This document shows, in pieces, positions 29,350 to 40,778 of a stretch of 64,000 nt of DNA. Below the pieces are notes generated by a model that searched no databases, had not been told where the DNA came from, and saw only the letters and a list, made by a program, of their open reading frames with translations. Numbering within the stretch: position 1 is the first letter of the stretch; each line of letters begins with the position of its first letter. A program made the translations under genes and the position numbers. This DNA comes from Gracilaria domingensis (lineage: Eukaryota > Rhodophyta > Florideophyceae > Gracilariales > Gracilariaceae). The stretch is from positions 20,849 to 84,848 of the forward strand of contig VCMS01000244.1 of the NCBI GenBank assembly GCA_022539475.1, in the 5' to 3' direction.

Positions 29350-31106
29350 AGGTGACCTGTGAACAGGGGTCATCGCCACTTGAGGCTCTGCCGCCTCGCT
29401 CGCCGATGAAGATCCTTTCGAGGAAGATATCTTTATCCCTTGCGGATTCGCACCCTGAGATGGGTCAACTCGTTCGCCCGTGGAAACGGAAGGTCAATTC
29501 GAAGCGTCCGGAACGTGTTATGATGCTCTCGAAGAGAAGTTACAAGGTTCACGCCGACTTCGGCTTCTCTGACCATCTCATGGTTCATCATGTCGCTCTA
29601 TTGGATACCGGAGCCGGTCCCAACTGTATACTGGAATCGTTCCTTCCTCAGGAGTGTCATGCACTTATCCGTTACGGTCCCCTGATGGAAATCGCTGATG
29701 CAAATGATCGCCCAATTGTTACGATGGGCATGATACCAATTATGGTTCGTTTAGGAATGACCGCTGTTTCGGTTAACTTTGTTGTGTGCAAGACGCTTGC
29801 AGCCCCGATTGTGCTCGGTTGTGATTTTTGCGACCTCCATGTGGAGTCTATCAAACCCAGACTTTCGAGGGTGGAGCTGGTAGATGGCTCGTCTGTGCCA
29901 TTTGCTGGAAAACCGTGGGAACGGGCAAAGAAGCGCTCCGCACGTAACGCGGCTCCGCTGCCACCAGCTCAGCAGTATGAATCTAAAGGTCTTGAGTCCT
30001 CGAAGGTACGCGTTTCCGAGTTTGTCCGGATACCTCCGATGTCCCAAACTTGGGTTACTGTCTCAACTGAGAGAAATGGACTTGCAATTGTGCACCACTT
30101 CCCGTCTCTTTTGGAGAAGTATGGTCTGGCTGTTGCTCGAGGCATTACCCTTTGTAAAGGTGGGAAACCTTTTCAGGTTATTGTTGCTAACTTCTCGCGT
30201 TCCGCGCAGACGCTACAGCACCAGCAAGTAGTTGGTCAAACTACTGCGCACCCTTTGAGTATGTTTGCCACTGATTTAGGTGTTTCAGATGTTGTCGGCT
30301 TGTCTGATAAGCTCGAAGCTGAGAAGTTGAACGCCCTTTCGGATTTGAATCCGTCGCGGCATCACTCGGTTGTTCCACGTATGGAGAAGTCGGTCCCTAA
30401 ACAGGATTTGAAGTTGGATACCCGCCGTGGGTTCGAAAGTTCTGATGTTGTGAAATCTGGTTCCCTACTTGAGGTGCTCACCACTCTGTGGTCTACTGTG
30501 GTTGATGCCCTGAAAGGAAGGAAGCGCTTCACTTTCGTCCCATTCGTACGGTCTCTTTTTGATTCGACTCCTACCGAACGTTCGGTGGCACCAGTTTTGG
30601 TGGTTCCTAGGAAGGATAGGTCTCTCCAGTTCTGTCTGGACTATCGCCACGTTGGCCTGAATGCCGTGGGAATCTATGGCATGAAGCCGATGAAAAACGG
30701 TGTGTACCCTGAAGCTGGGATTTTTGATGTTGTCGTTGATAACCAGGTAATGATGGAAGATTCTTTGGCACCGGAAACTCGGGAGACAGTTTCGGTCCTA
30801 TCGTATTTGAACCCGATTGATTCGGTTTGTAATCTAGAAGGATGTGATGGTACCCTAAAAGTGGTTGTATCCATTGGATATGTGGTTGCCACTACTGTTG
30901 AGCCTCATGAAGGAAGAGATGCGTCATCAGGGATGGTCAAGTGTAAACCCTTGCCAGCCGAGGTGAGTAGTGAAGCCCGCATGGGAGGCGAAAGCGTTAC
31001 GCTCAATTCAGTTTCCGGCGTTAATGAGGATTGTCACCCTGCGCAGGGTTCTGCTTCATCTGATTCCTGGAAGGACCCTATTTCTTTGAACACCCATATG
31101 GGTTGA
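29326..31106 (+). CDS. pol: Element C pol remnant: protease and start of RT
   Basis: Open in the -1 frame from the slippery site. The N-terminal leader resembles B (RPERVMMLSKRSYKVHADFG). The protease has LLDTGAGPN and VLGCDF. A linker with QTWVTVSTERNGLAIVHH follows, then the first RT block, PVLVVPRKDRSLQFCLDYR. After that the homology to RT is lost: there is no YxDD, RNase H or integrase, and about 160 residues of unassigned sequence lead to the stop. This is an internal deletion that preserved the frame. The protease could still be active. Confidence 0.82.
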
Positions 31107-34100
31107 GGACTGTTTCCGAATGTAAGGATTGTTTTGGTTGTTTGCTTGTTTCGTGATTTCTGAGTGAGTCACTCTTTACTCACCGCGGAACGGTTATTTC
31201 TTCATGGAAGTACTGTGCCCAGTTGAGGGAGAAGTGATTCTGCTCACATGCTTGTGCTTTTTCGTGTTACACTCTACTTGAGTTCTGTGAATACCTTTTG
31301 TCGTGGTTACCATGGTGGTTTTTTCACCCGACTACCGGGGTAGGTTTCCCCGCAAGTGCGGTTTTTTACCATCGTGGGAGACTGTTTCGTCTCATGTGAG
31401 AAGTCTCCAAAGCATGGAATATTATTTTATGCTACCTCTGTTGAGTTCGTTGTGGAATCCTACTTGGGAATAGTTTTCGTACTCTACCCGAGTGGTTTCC
31501 AGTTTTTCTGGTTTGGTTTGTTACTACACATGTTACATGATGTGAATGTCCATTCTTGGATATCCCCGAGAATGATCGGTTATCTGGATTTACCTACGTG
31601 AGGTTTATCACCAATTTGGAATGGTCTTGGTATTGTGTGTTATAATCTGAAGGTCTTGAATCAGCGAACGGAGTTTATCTCGTCACTTCGTGAAGTTACC
31701 GTACCCATCTGGTTTGGTATTACCACTTGTGGTGGCTCCGCCTAAGGAGGGGGAGGGAGCTTGCGAAACCGCTTTGGTTAGTTCGGCGTCGCCTTTAATT
31801 CCAGTTTCTGGAAGTCCTCGTACTCACGAGATGGTTTTCTGCTGACCGAACACGGTGTTTTATGTCCTGGTAATGACCCACTGGGTTGCGCTATGGACAC
31901 CGCATGGGTCGGAGAAAGTTCCGTTTCGGATGTCTGAACCCTTTGCAGGGACGCTGTTGCTGAGTTCTACGTGTTCCCTGTCGGGAAATTCTTGCCGCGT
32001 TGCGGATGGTTTCCCTCGCTTATCGTGTTCGTGGACTGCACCGAATTCGGTTTCGAACAACCTGAATTATGGGTTCGCTGAGTACCCGCACTCGGTAGAA
32101 GTTCTGTTTGATGTTCGCCCTCGCTCGGGATTGCTTCTGATTGACCTTGAACCCTTTCGGGTGGTTGCATTCATTGCTGCCCTTTTACCGGGATGTATCG
32201 CAAAAGCCCCGTCGTCGGCTGTACATTGTCGGATTGTTCGCGCCACGCAGTGGAAAGTCAGTTTGAGTCACCATTTGGAAGGTTTGATCATGTAAAAACC
32301 GCACTCGGTTGATGCAATGGCCGCAAGCGAAAAGATACCTTGGTGGTCTGTATTCATTTCTGGTGTGTTGCAGAATCACTGCGATATGCTCGGCATCGCG
32401 CAGTTCCGTCCCAAACGTTCGGTGAATGCTGGCGCCTCTGTAGTGCCACATTGTGGAAATTTGCTGAAGAACGTCTAAATGAGGGTTGCGTAGCAGGAGA
32501 TCCGTTTCCGGTGTGTTGATGAACCATTCCTGGTCCGAGACCCAGTTGTGGGTGAAGATTGATGAAGTTTTACCTTGGAAGGTGTGCTTAAGTACTGCCC
32601 TGATGTAGGGAAATGTGCACCGTGATCGGGAGTTGACGCTCGACAGTATCGCATGGCTGCGTGGGCACGCAGGTAGCGCTGGCCGGTTTGTTTTCTCAAT
32701 TTTTTGAGTGCCAACCGTTGTCGGTACGCGGCGCAGGCCGTACAGCAATGTACACCCCTGTGGTGCCAGCCCAGGTGGGCGCGCCAAATTAATTTATTTG
32801 ATTTTTTGGCTTGCCACGGCGCGTGGAGACTCCGGAATCGGACGATAGTGCACATGGCCACTTGGCACTCAAATCGCCCAATCCGGATGCATGGCACAAC
32901 TCCACGTGTCAGAGTGCAGAACCAATGGCATGGTGTTGCATTGCTGGATTGCCGCATCAGCCGAAATGAATCCAAGGTGGATATTTTGACGTTTCTGGTA
33001 CCCAGTGTGGGTTGAAGGAGGTAACGCGACGTGTCGCAAACTGTCCCAATGGTACAGGGAGTGCAGTGACTGCAAGTTCACCGTCAGTACGGTATGGCGC
33101 AAAAATGTTACGCTTTGTTCCAGTCTGGAAAACTACCGTGTATCGGTTTTTGCCCCATGGACGTAATGGAAAAACGTTTCTGTGGTTCGTAAGGAAAGCC
33201 AACCAGAACATGGTGTGGTACGAAAGTGACATATACCTGAGGTGAGGTTGGAGGTTCAGCAAAGTAGCGCGTGATCTTTGCAGGTTTGTTCTACACTGTT
33301 GTTCCGGTCTCGGCAATTAGATTCAAACCGCTTCCGGTGAAGTGAATAGGCGTTCATGGAACCGTTCAACGGTGATGAATATCAATGAACGGGATGCGTC
33401 GGTACATGGCTGACGTTGGCAAAGGTGGAAATGGCTGATGATACATGATCCTATTTCAGGAATATTGTGGACTCCGAAGACACGGATTCATCTGTATTGA
33501 GAGAGTCTCAATTGACATGGAACCTCACTGAGGGAAGATCTCACACAGATATGAAGTGGCCCTAACGGGATTTCACCCATATTGCTGGAACGTGTTTGTG
33601 CATGCATATGCTGTTTCTCGCGCAGTGCAGCAACCGCGTAGTCGGTCTCGGGAAGCCCTTTTTGGGAGATGAAGCGATCGATATCAATGCAGTCAACCTT
33701 TTTTTGGGTCTGGAAAGAAAGAATCCTCATGGATGCATGGATGTATCCTTTTGCAGGAAGAGGTTTTGAGAACCAATATGGGTAGAAGAAGATGTGACTT
33801 CACGCCGTGAAGGAGATGGTTGCCCTCGTTGCGGTGTGAAATACCAAGGTGGTGCATGCACGTGACCCCGCTTCGGGTTGTGCCTGATCGCATAGCACAT
33901 TGCCGCGTCTACCGCCTATCGGTGTAAGTGTTTGAAGGATACCGGGATCGGTGTATCTTGCTCAAGCGCGTTCTCGAGAGGAGCAGCTGATGTACACCAC
34001 GCCGTGGTCACTCATTTCTTTCGCCCGGCGTTGGGCGGATGAGAAAATGAATTTCTGTCGTACGTTTGTATCTCCTGAAGAGAACTTTACTGCTGAGTTT

Positions 34101-34753
34101 CAGATTGTACCGCACACGGCTATGTTGCCCTGTAGGGATGGCATATGGTTGTGGGGCTCCGTATGTGTACGGCTTTCAGCTAGGCTCACTCGTGAAGAGT
34201 TAGAACCAGTTTCTGGTGAATCTGAACAGCTCTGTCAGGACAAATTTCGTCCTTGAGACAAGTTTTGTCGGATGTCTCCGAAGTCGGAATCCGAAGGAGA
34301 CACAGCTGAACCCGCTCGGTACTAACTTTCGCGTGACGCCCTATACTTGGGAGAGCGATTGGAACCGTGAACACCGGTGTTGTAACGCTACCGTTTTCGG
34401 TCTCTCGCTACACGATCTGGCCTCGAAAGGTGAACAGTGAGAGAGTCAAACCTTCACAGGTTAAACCCCGGAACGCTGTTGTCAGCCCTGTCAAGTATCC
34501 GATTGGATGGGAAGTAGGTAGGAAACCTACAAAGGTGTTCGTACGTGGTTGGCCAATGATCCTGGAAAGGAGAACACTCTGTGTGAGGTATGTATGGATG
34601 ATACCGCCGTGCGGTTGAGGACGTGAACGTCGTTCGCGGCAGCGCGGATGTGATGGTGCATTATCACCGGATGGTCGGTTAAGTTAATGTTGAATGCTCG
34701 TCAATACGAGGTGGAAGTGGTTTGTTCCCGCTTTCGGGCGCATGCACCCTCGG
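31107..34753 (+). other. Element C 3' region, no convincing gene
   Basis: 3.6 kb between the pol stop and the polypurine tract. The largest open stretches are on the minus strand (32185-32787, 32475-32975, 32957-33316, 33488-33730) in different frames. They occupy the place where B carries its antisense ORF, so a decayed antisense gene is possible. I could not align them convincingly. The sequence contains many short perfect inverted repeats. Confidence 0.5.
31742..31754 (+). promoter_or_regulatory. Internal copy of the element C polypurine 13-mer
   Basis: CTAAGGAGGGGGA, identical to 34754-34766, 3 kb upstream of it and followed by GGGAGC. A candidate central polypurine tract. Confidence 0.45.
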
Positions 34754-34766
34754 CTAAGGAGGGGGA
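34754..34766 (+). promoter_or_regulatory. Element C polypurine tract
   Basis: CTAAGGAGGGGGA ends 2 nt before the 3' LTR. Confidence 0.85.
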
Positions 34767-34768
34767 TG

Positions 34769-35733
34769 TGTAGTGCAAAACACCCCTCACGGGTACTGAT
34801 GAGCCTGCTTAGGATGTGCGCTCCCTCCGGGATGAGGTGCTGTTCTCGTCGAGACTGGCCCCACCACTTGGGTAATGTTGGGGATGTTTCTGGTGAACCT
34901 TGTCAGGTGAAGTCGGCCTTGGAACCATTGCATGGTGATGGACACGTGGATAGTGTGTAGATTTTAGCTAGTGCACCACCTCTCTAGACACCCTGACAGT
35001 GGGTTAGCCACGTGTATGGACCTCGTAAGGTGTGCACTACATTAGTTAATATTGTTAGTTTAATGTCTAGTTGAACCTACTTAGGTGAGCGTGACCTCCC
35101 GGTCGCGGGCACTAAGTAAAGTCAACTGAGGTCGCCTCGCTTAACCAAAGGCTTGGTGCTGGTTCGTACTTCCTTTGTAGGTTTGCAACCCCTTTTTAGG
35201 CCGGTAACCACGTTTGGTTCCTGTACAACTATCCCCTCAGGGTCACTTAGGAAGCTCTGTCTCACCACTGAATGGTCATTTGTTGTTGATCCGATTCCGG
35301 CTATTGTCAAGCGTCTTGGCCCTGGAGTTGCGTCGCTTTGGACATAGTCATCTGGTTTAGGTTTGGTTTCTGCCACTGTATTGGGTTTACTTCGGCATTG
35401 GTCGCCGTTGTCGCTCCGCTCTCAGCACTGTGTCCGCCGGTTGGCACGGGCCTTGGCTCCGCTTCTGGGTTGGTTTCCTTTGAGACATTCCCCGTATTTA
35501 CAGTTCCTTTCCCCTTCTTTCCCCCTTTCTCTGGGTTTCCGTACTGTGTATTGATCACCATCCTTTCTTGGTTTCTCACCTCTGTAGGTATATCCAGGCA
35601 CCGTCTCCGGTCTTACACCCGGCTAGCCCCTCGGCTTGGGTGCGGACAGAGGGCTCTTCTGCTGAGTCTGCTCATACAGGGAGCAGGACTCGGACATCCT
35701 GTGGATCATCAGCCTTTTGGGTTTTGCTCTACA
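34769..35733 (+). repeat. Element C 3' LTR
   Basis: 965 bp, TGTAGTGCAAAAC to GTTTTGCTCTACA. About 25 differences from the 5' LTR by eye. Confidence 0.93.
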
Positions 35734-35738
35734 TTGGT
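35734..35738. repeat. Target site duplication of element C, right copy (TTGGT)
   Basis: Pairs with 26736-26740. Confidence 0.9.
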
Positions 35739-36675
35739 ATCAACGCCTTCGACAGGTGTCGAACCGAATCACCGTCTTGCACACCTCCCAGATCCCGCAC
35801 GACCTCCTCCAAGGACGGCGGAACGCACGTTCCTGGGCAGTGGCGATTGCGCAGATTCGTTGCTAGCCCGATATCGTTCCGGCGTTCGACGGTCCGTGCT
35901 GGAACGAACAGCAAAACAAAGTCGGACAAACGGGGGAGCTGCAGCCGCGGCGCTGATCTCCAATTTTGTATACTCAGAACGTAGCTGGATCAACCGCTCG
36001 ACTCAGCTTAAGAAATGGTTTGACTTCTGCGAGAAGGAACAAATTCAGCCTTTAGTAGAACATGACGGCCCCATCGCAGCCTTTGTTGGCTACCTATCCG
36101 AAGAAGTAAAGATATCGGCTACATCTTTACCGCAGTATTTTTCCGCCATCTCCAAGTTTCAAGAGCACCATGGCGGTCAGTCCCCAACGCAGACAGCTTT
36201 GGTGAAGAACGTACTGGCCGCCTACTCTCCAAAGCATGCCTCCGATCGCGACGGGAAACCCATACGCATTGGCTGCTCTGCAGAGATTCTCCTGCGCGTT
36301 GTGCACGCCGGCTGCCAATCCACACAATCGCACACTGTAGGATGTTACGCGGCCACTGTCATAAGCTTCATCTTTCTCCTCCGCTCTGTGAGCATCACAG
36401 CCATCAAGCGTGAAGACCTTTCTTTCACGGCAGACAGAATGGAATAACGAGTCAGAAGGCGAAAAGGAAAGGTCAACTCCCGCCCCTTGGTTCTCAGCTA
36501 TCGTCGCAAGCCAGCCTGGGATGATCCTGCAACCCCTTTTAGTTTGTTGCGGAAATAGACGCGTCTTCGGAAAGGAGCTTGGCTATTTAGTCTCGACGAT
36601 ACTGTAATTAACCTCCACTCCGCTGCTCACAGAGCCCTTAAAGCAGCTGCCGTGTCAGCGCCTTCAGGGTTCTTG
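35739..36675 (+). pseudogene. DIRS-like tyrosine recombinase, truncated
   Basis: The frame 35740-36447 resembles a tyrosine recombinase. The N-terminal SAM-like core-binding region has RSWINRSTQLKKWFDFCEKE and GPIAAFVGYL. The first catalytic arginine is in FLLRSVSITAI, followed by KREDL. No ATG is obvious at its start, and it overlaps the RNase H end in another frame, as in other DIRS elements. TAA at 36445-36447 and TAG near 36556 interrupt it, and it is cut near 36675 before the H-x-x-R and the tyrosine nucleophile. It cannot be active. Confidence 0.75.
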
Positions 36676-38139
36676 TACGGCCCTGATTGCGGGAAGGAAT
36701 CCCTCGACGAAGAGGGCCTTGAGGCGACCCTCAGGGAAGATGTTTCCGCATCGGAGGTTCTTTGTCCACAATTGGTCAGCGCATTCGCGTTCAGACACCG
36801 CTGAGATGTGGCGGTGTGTGATGACGTCGTGGTAGGCCTCCGATATGACATCGTCCGTCGCGTAAACCTCAAGGGGGTAGTTGACCACCTCGGGGTAGGA
36901 CGAGAGGAGTTCAGAACTCTTCTCGGCCACTGCCCCGGATTCGCCAGTGATCTTGGCGGTTACTGTGTCCCTAGCGGGTTGCTCCAGAAAGAAGCGAAAC
37001 AGCCAGAGGGCGGCTCCTTCGTGTATACCATTCTGGTCACACGCATTCCGGAACGTGGCTAAGAACCGTAAGACCAAAATTGGATCTTTGCTCGAGAACT
37101 TCAAGGGCATTTGCAGTTGCATGCGTTTCGCATGCTTCGCAACTGCGCGAGCGACCGAAGCGTTGTAACGCCCACTCCGGTCGTTCAAGCGATAGTGCTT
37201 GAAGCTAAGCACTTTCGAAAAGTCCCCATTGTTGGGTCGAATGCGCCGCAAATGCGAGACGTCCACTTCGTGGTCGGAATCGCCCGAGTCGACCGCGTCT
37301 GACCTGTCTGAGTCAGACGGCGAGTCGTCCGAGTCGGAAAAGCCACGAACCTTGCGGGATGACTTCCTCCTGTTTCGAAGTCGGCTTGGGGACTTCCGGT
37401 TCCTCCCTTTGTCACGAGCCACGTGGGAGTCGCGACCGGTACTCTTCTGCTTCCCTGGGAGGGGACTGCCCAAGTCGGGTCTATCAATCTTGGGGTCCCT
37501 GCCGGGTCTGGAATCTGCTTCATGTTCGGCAGATATAGTGGTCGGTTGGCATACCGAAACGGCCGGCTGAAAGTTGACAGTTTGCTCGTACCCAATGGCA
37601 GCGAGCTGGAGACGGCGCTGTACCTCAGTGTGCACACTGGTGGCAATAGCGCCGTCCAGAATTCCGGTGACGGTCATCTTAGAAGCGACCCGCTGGACAA
37701 GGGTATCCAGCAGGCCCTCCACTGCAGCATTAAACCTATGGGGAATACGGCGCTCGACCTCGAGTGTCACCATAGACTCCACGAGTGGCCTCAGGGTAAT
37801 GAGTAGCTGTCCCGTAACGGGTTGAACCTCACTCCCTGCAAGTCGTTGCGGGGTCCCAACGAGGGTCTCAAGCGCTGTTACCCTGGGAGTCTGCGGCTGC
37901 GGAGTCGCTTCTCTAGAGGCATGCTGGCGCATGGCCTCGAGACGGTTCCGAAAGTCGGTCGGGGAGGACTGACAGAGTATGCGCTCCGGGTCCTCCACAC
38001 GTGGTAGAATCCCTCTATGGGTACTTCGGGTGCTCGGAGCCCCTGAACCGGGAGCAGGCGGCACTTCGTCAGTGCCGTTATCCCGATGTGGTGCAGCAGG
38101 ACCGGCGTGTCCATGGGAAGATCCCGGTGGGGTAGCCAT
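36664..38139 (-). pseudogene. gag: Element E gag, 3'-truncated
   Basis: 491 codons from the ATG at 38139; the frame is open to 38247 without an earlier ATG. Pro-rich N-terminus, helical segment, a basic/acidic Ser tract, then a capsid domain homologous to B (DPILVLRFLATF, LRCGNIFPEGRLKALFVEGF). Homology ends at IRA near 36682, exactly where DIRS sequence begins, and a stop follows by chance. The zinc knuckle and pol are missing. Confidence 0.82.
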
Positions 38140-38353
38140 AGCGGTAGGCGGAAGGGAATTTTCGTCCGGCTTGCGACAAAATGAACCCAAATGCGGGCAA
38201 GCTCGAGAAAACCCTAGAGGGAAAAAGCGACGGAGCGGCGAAACCAAATGATCCGCGACGGGTCGGAAAGGCTCAAGTGGGAAGAAATGATTTGAAAGCG
38301 ACGACGCGAGACCCGTGGGGGTCGAATTAACCAGAGAAGACCCGAGAGGGTAT

Positions 38354-38371
38354 TTCTAGGTCGGAAGACCA
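38354..38371 (-). promoter_or_regulatory. Element E primer-binding site
   Basis: TGGTCTTCCGACCTAGAA, 2 nt inside the LTR; one base from that of B and F. Confidence 0.78.
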
Positions 38372-38373
38372 GT

Positions 38374-38799
38374 TGTAGTACAGCCACAGGCCGTGACAAC
38401 GTACCATGCCCTGGTAAAGGAACAAATTGCGCAGCACCCAAGCGGGGACGAAGGAGCACTCACCGAACGCTAACAACGGGGCGCGAGATAGACGCGCAGC
38501 ACCGGTAGTGACGGTAGGATGACCCTTGTGGGAAACTAGACGATGGAAGAATCGGCTAGCGGGTGCTTAAGGTTTACCACGCTGAGTTCTGCCCGGCGGG
38601 AGATGCTTAAGTGCACCTCCCACGGGCAGCAGCCACGTGTCAAAAAATAATAAACTATCTACCTACAAGGGGGCTCCCGAAGGGCGACACGACAACTGTC
38701 ACAACCCTACCCGTGGGGGACCCAAGGTGCACCTTGTGCACAACACTGCTACAAACTAATATTATGCACCCATCGGGAGGTGCATCCCATTGCACCACA
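38374..38799 (-). repeat. Element E 5' LTR
   Basis: 426 bp, plus-strand ends TGTAGTACAGCC and CATTGCACCACA. It is defined by the primer-binding site on one side and the break in F gag on the other. No second copy is in the window. Confidence 0.7.
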
Positions 38800-39431
38800 C
38801 CTTTTTCGCGAGAGCGAATCACTCCTCGAGTTGCATATGTCGCCTTCGACTTCGTTCCGCGGGATCGACTCCCATACCGTTCTCGGTCTTCCTCACTGTC
38901 CGAAGAACTGGATGAGGTAGATTTCGCAGAGAGAACACTGGAATTAGAACTAGACGAATCCGAGTCGTAACGGAGTTCCATTTTGGATCCTCGATTTCCG
39001 TGATACGGAGACTGCCGTGCCGACCGCTTCGAAGCTTCTTCCTTAGCATTCTTCGCATCAGATGTGTTATCCATCCGAATGATCTCTTCGAGAGTAGACA
39101 ACCGAGTGGTTAGGCGATCGATTTCAGCTCGATGCTCCTGAATAGAGGATTGGTAAGCTTGAACAAAAGCGGCTGGTGCACCCAGACTTTCTAAAATGGA
39201 ATTCACGTCTTGACGTAAGACACGAATGTCATTGGTCGGATCTCCGATTTCAGCTTGGTCAAGCTTTCGTCTGAGATACTGCAGATCCTCGAACAACGAG
39301 TTTTGCGCGAGCTGACTGACACGCAGTTGAGCCTCGACGTACGAGTATCCAGGAGTTTCAACCACATCGTCTGGTCTTTCCGTGGCCGGAGTACCCGTAA
39401 CGGGCGGAGCTCCTGCCTTAGAAGCGGCCAT
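38800..39431 (-). pseudogene. gag: Element F gag, N-terminal part
   Basis: ATG at 39431. About 210 residues homologous to the B gag N-terminus: coiled coil (LFEDLQYLRRKLDQ, DIRVLRQDVNSILESLGAP), Ser/Asp tract, then KSKATYATRGVIRSREKG. At that point it is cut by the element E LTR. The open frame runs on into the LTR to 38655, which is not gag. Confidence 0.82.
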
Positions 39432-39787
39432 CGTATCCGACGTGACTCACGAAGCTCTCCGGGGTTCCAGGACCTGTTCATTGTCAGGCTACCTTGCAGG
39501 TACGGAGGCGCGAGAACGCGGAGGCCTAGGCGGAGGCACACCAACATCTCTGGCCACACCGTTTCGAGAGTTCGGCGCAGGTGGCACCATACCGGGCCAC
39601 GGTGTACCGAACAGCGGTAAGATCAAATTAACAATGAGAGGTCTCGATACTCCAAACAATAAGTAACGAACAACAAATAAAACACTCTAGAGAGTCCACT
39701 GTTCTACAGTAGCTTCCCAAAAACCAAGTGATCACTAATCGTGAGACTCCTCGACAAGAACGAGAACGAAAGAAAGAATCTAACCCA

Positions 39788-39805
39788 TTCTAGGTCGGGA
39801 GACCA
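39788..39805 (-). promoter_or_regulatory. Element F primer-binding site
   Basis: TGGTCTCCCGACCTAGAA, identical to B, 2 nt inside the LTR. Confidence 0.8.
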
Positions 39806-39807
39806 CT

Positions 39808-40778
39808 TGTAGAGCAAAACCCCAGCAATGGGATCTTCTCTCAAGGCGTTCGAGTCCTTGCCCTCTAGACAAGGTGAGCTCAGTGGTGAGCCCTCTGAGC
39901 ATGGATAGTGCGGGTGTAAGACCGCCCGTGGTACGGGATATACCTACGGAGGTTGAGGGGTGAACTAGCCTGATCCAGGAATCAGGCAAAAAGTGACGGA
40001 ATAGTCGGGAGGAAAGGTATCGTAGAGCGGTGTAAGCCCTAGGTAAGAGGGTTAAAAGAAGGGAAAAGCAAAGGAGGAACCCTCGGCGGGGCGTGCGACA
40101 AGCGGCAACAGACCCGGCGACGGGAGACAGGGGTTGTGTATTAAGCCGACGCGGCCCCAACTCTATACAGAGACGGAAACGCTACCAATTATGGTGGAAA
40201 CAGTACAACTGCACAGCAAAAGAAACAGAAAGTCTGAAGACACGGAATAAATAAGCTCGAAGGCAAATCCACAATGGTCAGTATTGCCTGAGTGATCCGG
40301 AGGAATGAATCCAATTTGTACCGTACGAGGTGACCTTTCTGAGAGAGTTGTACACTTCGCGCAGGCAAACTTGGTTGAGAGCCGAACTGGTTTACCCTTT
40401 ACTGAAGGAGGAGGTGACCGGGAGGTCACCTCTTATATTGTAACCGATAAATTAGTTAAACTAAATTGAATAATATAATGAACACCTAAGCAGGTACATA
40501 CACGTGGTGCAGGTGACAACCCGCGGCAGCGGCCAGTGAAATATCCGACATTCATAACAAAACATGTGTGAACACACCCATTTTTACACACGCGTACACG
40601 CAACCAGTACTCATCTGCGCTACGTCATGGCCGACCAATCAGGGTGCCATACCTTAGTACTGACGAAAGGATCCCATCCGTGGGCCAATAGTCATACCTT
40701 TCCAGTATTCGGATTCGTCCTCGCCAGGGGTTATTGAAATTTATCCCCGTGTATCGGGCGAGCACGTTTTGCTCTACA
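39808..40778 (-). repeat. Element F 5' LTR
   Basis: 971 bp, with plus-strand ends TGTAGAGCAAAAC and GTTTTGCTCTACA, a perfect 13-bp inverted pair. The right edge is set by this symmetry and by resemblance to the C LTR (shared words around CACGTGTATG and GTGACCTCCCGGTC). There is no second LTR to confirm it. Confidence 0.65.

Larger units (their letters stand above)
26741..35733 (+). mobile_element. Element C: non-autonomous relative of element B
   Basis: 8993 bp with LTRs of about 966 bp (roughly 97% identical by eye), TTGGT duplications, primer-binding site, polypurine tract, gag without capsid, -1 frameshift signal, and a protease-plus-RT-stub pol. No RNase H or integrase is recognisable, and 3.6 kb before the 3' LTR lacks a convincing gene. 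It must have been moved by enzymes of a relative. It sits inside the DIRS RNase H. Confidence 0.93.
24423..36675 (+). mobile_element. DIRS-like tyrosine-recombinase retroelement, truncated and split by element C
   Basis: Gag fragment, RT/RNase H and tyrosine recombinase lie in order on the plus strand. Element C (26741-35733, with its TTGGT duplication) interrupts the end of the RNase H frame. The left end is cut by element B and the right end stops in about 36670-36685, where element E gag begins. The terminal repeats that define DIRS are therefore absent. Confidence 0.8.
36676..38799 (-). mobile_element. Element E: 5' half of a B-like Ty3 element
   Basis: 5' LTR, primer-binding site, leader and part of gag. 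Its LTR edge cuts the gag of element F at 38800, so E inserted into F. Its other end joins the DIRS recombinase without an LTR, the result of a deletion or recombination. Confidence 0.8.
38800..40778 (-). mobile_element. Element F: 5' end of a B-like Ty3 element
   Basis: 5' LTR, primer-binding site, a 356-nt leader and the start of gag, broken by element E. The right flank is the decayed integrase region of element G. Confidence 0.8.

Noticed and set aside
31855-32295. 146-codon plus-strand ORF in element C 3' region
   Set aside because: No homology or protein-like composition that I can defend, and no matching ORF in B.
32185-33730. Minus-strand ORFs in element C as a copy of the B antisense gene
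   Set aside because: The location fits, but residues could not be aligned convincingly and the frames differ. Kept only as a possibility in the region note.
35338-35733. Upstream half of the long frame leading into the DIRS recombinase
   Set aside because: It is element C LTR sequence read by chance in the same frame; the recombinase begins only after 35738.
38655-38799. Continuation of element F gag beyond 38800
   Set aside because: Homology to B gag stops exactly at the E LTR end; the open frame beyond is chance.
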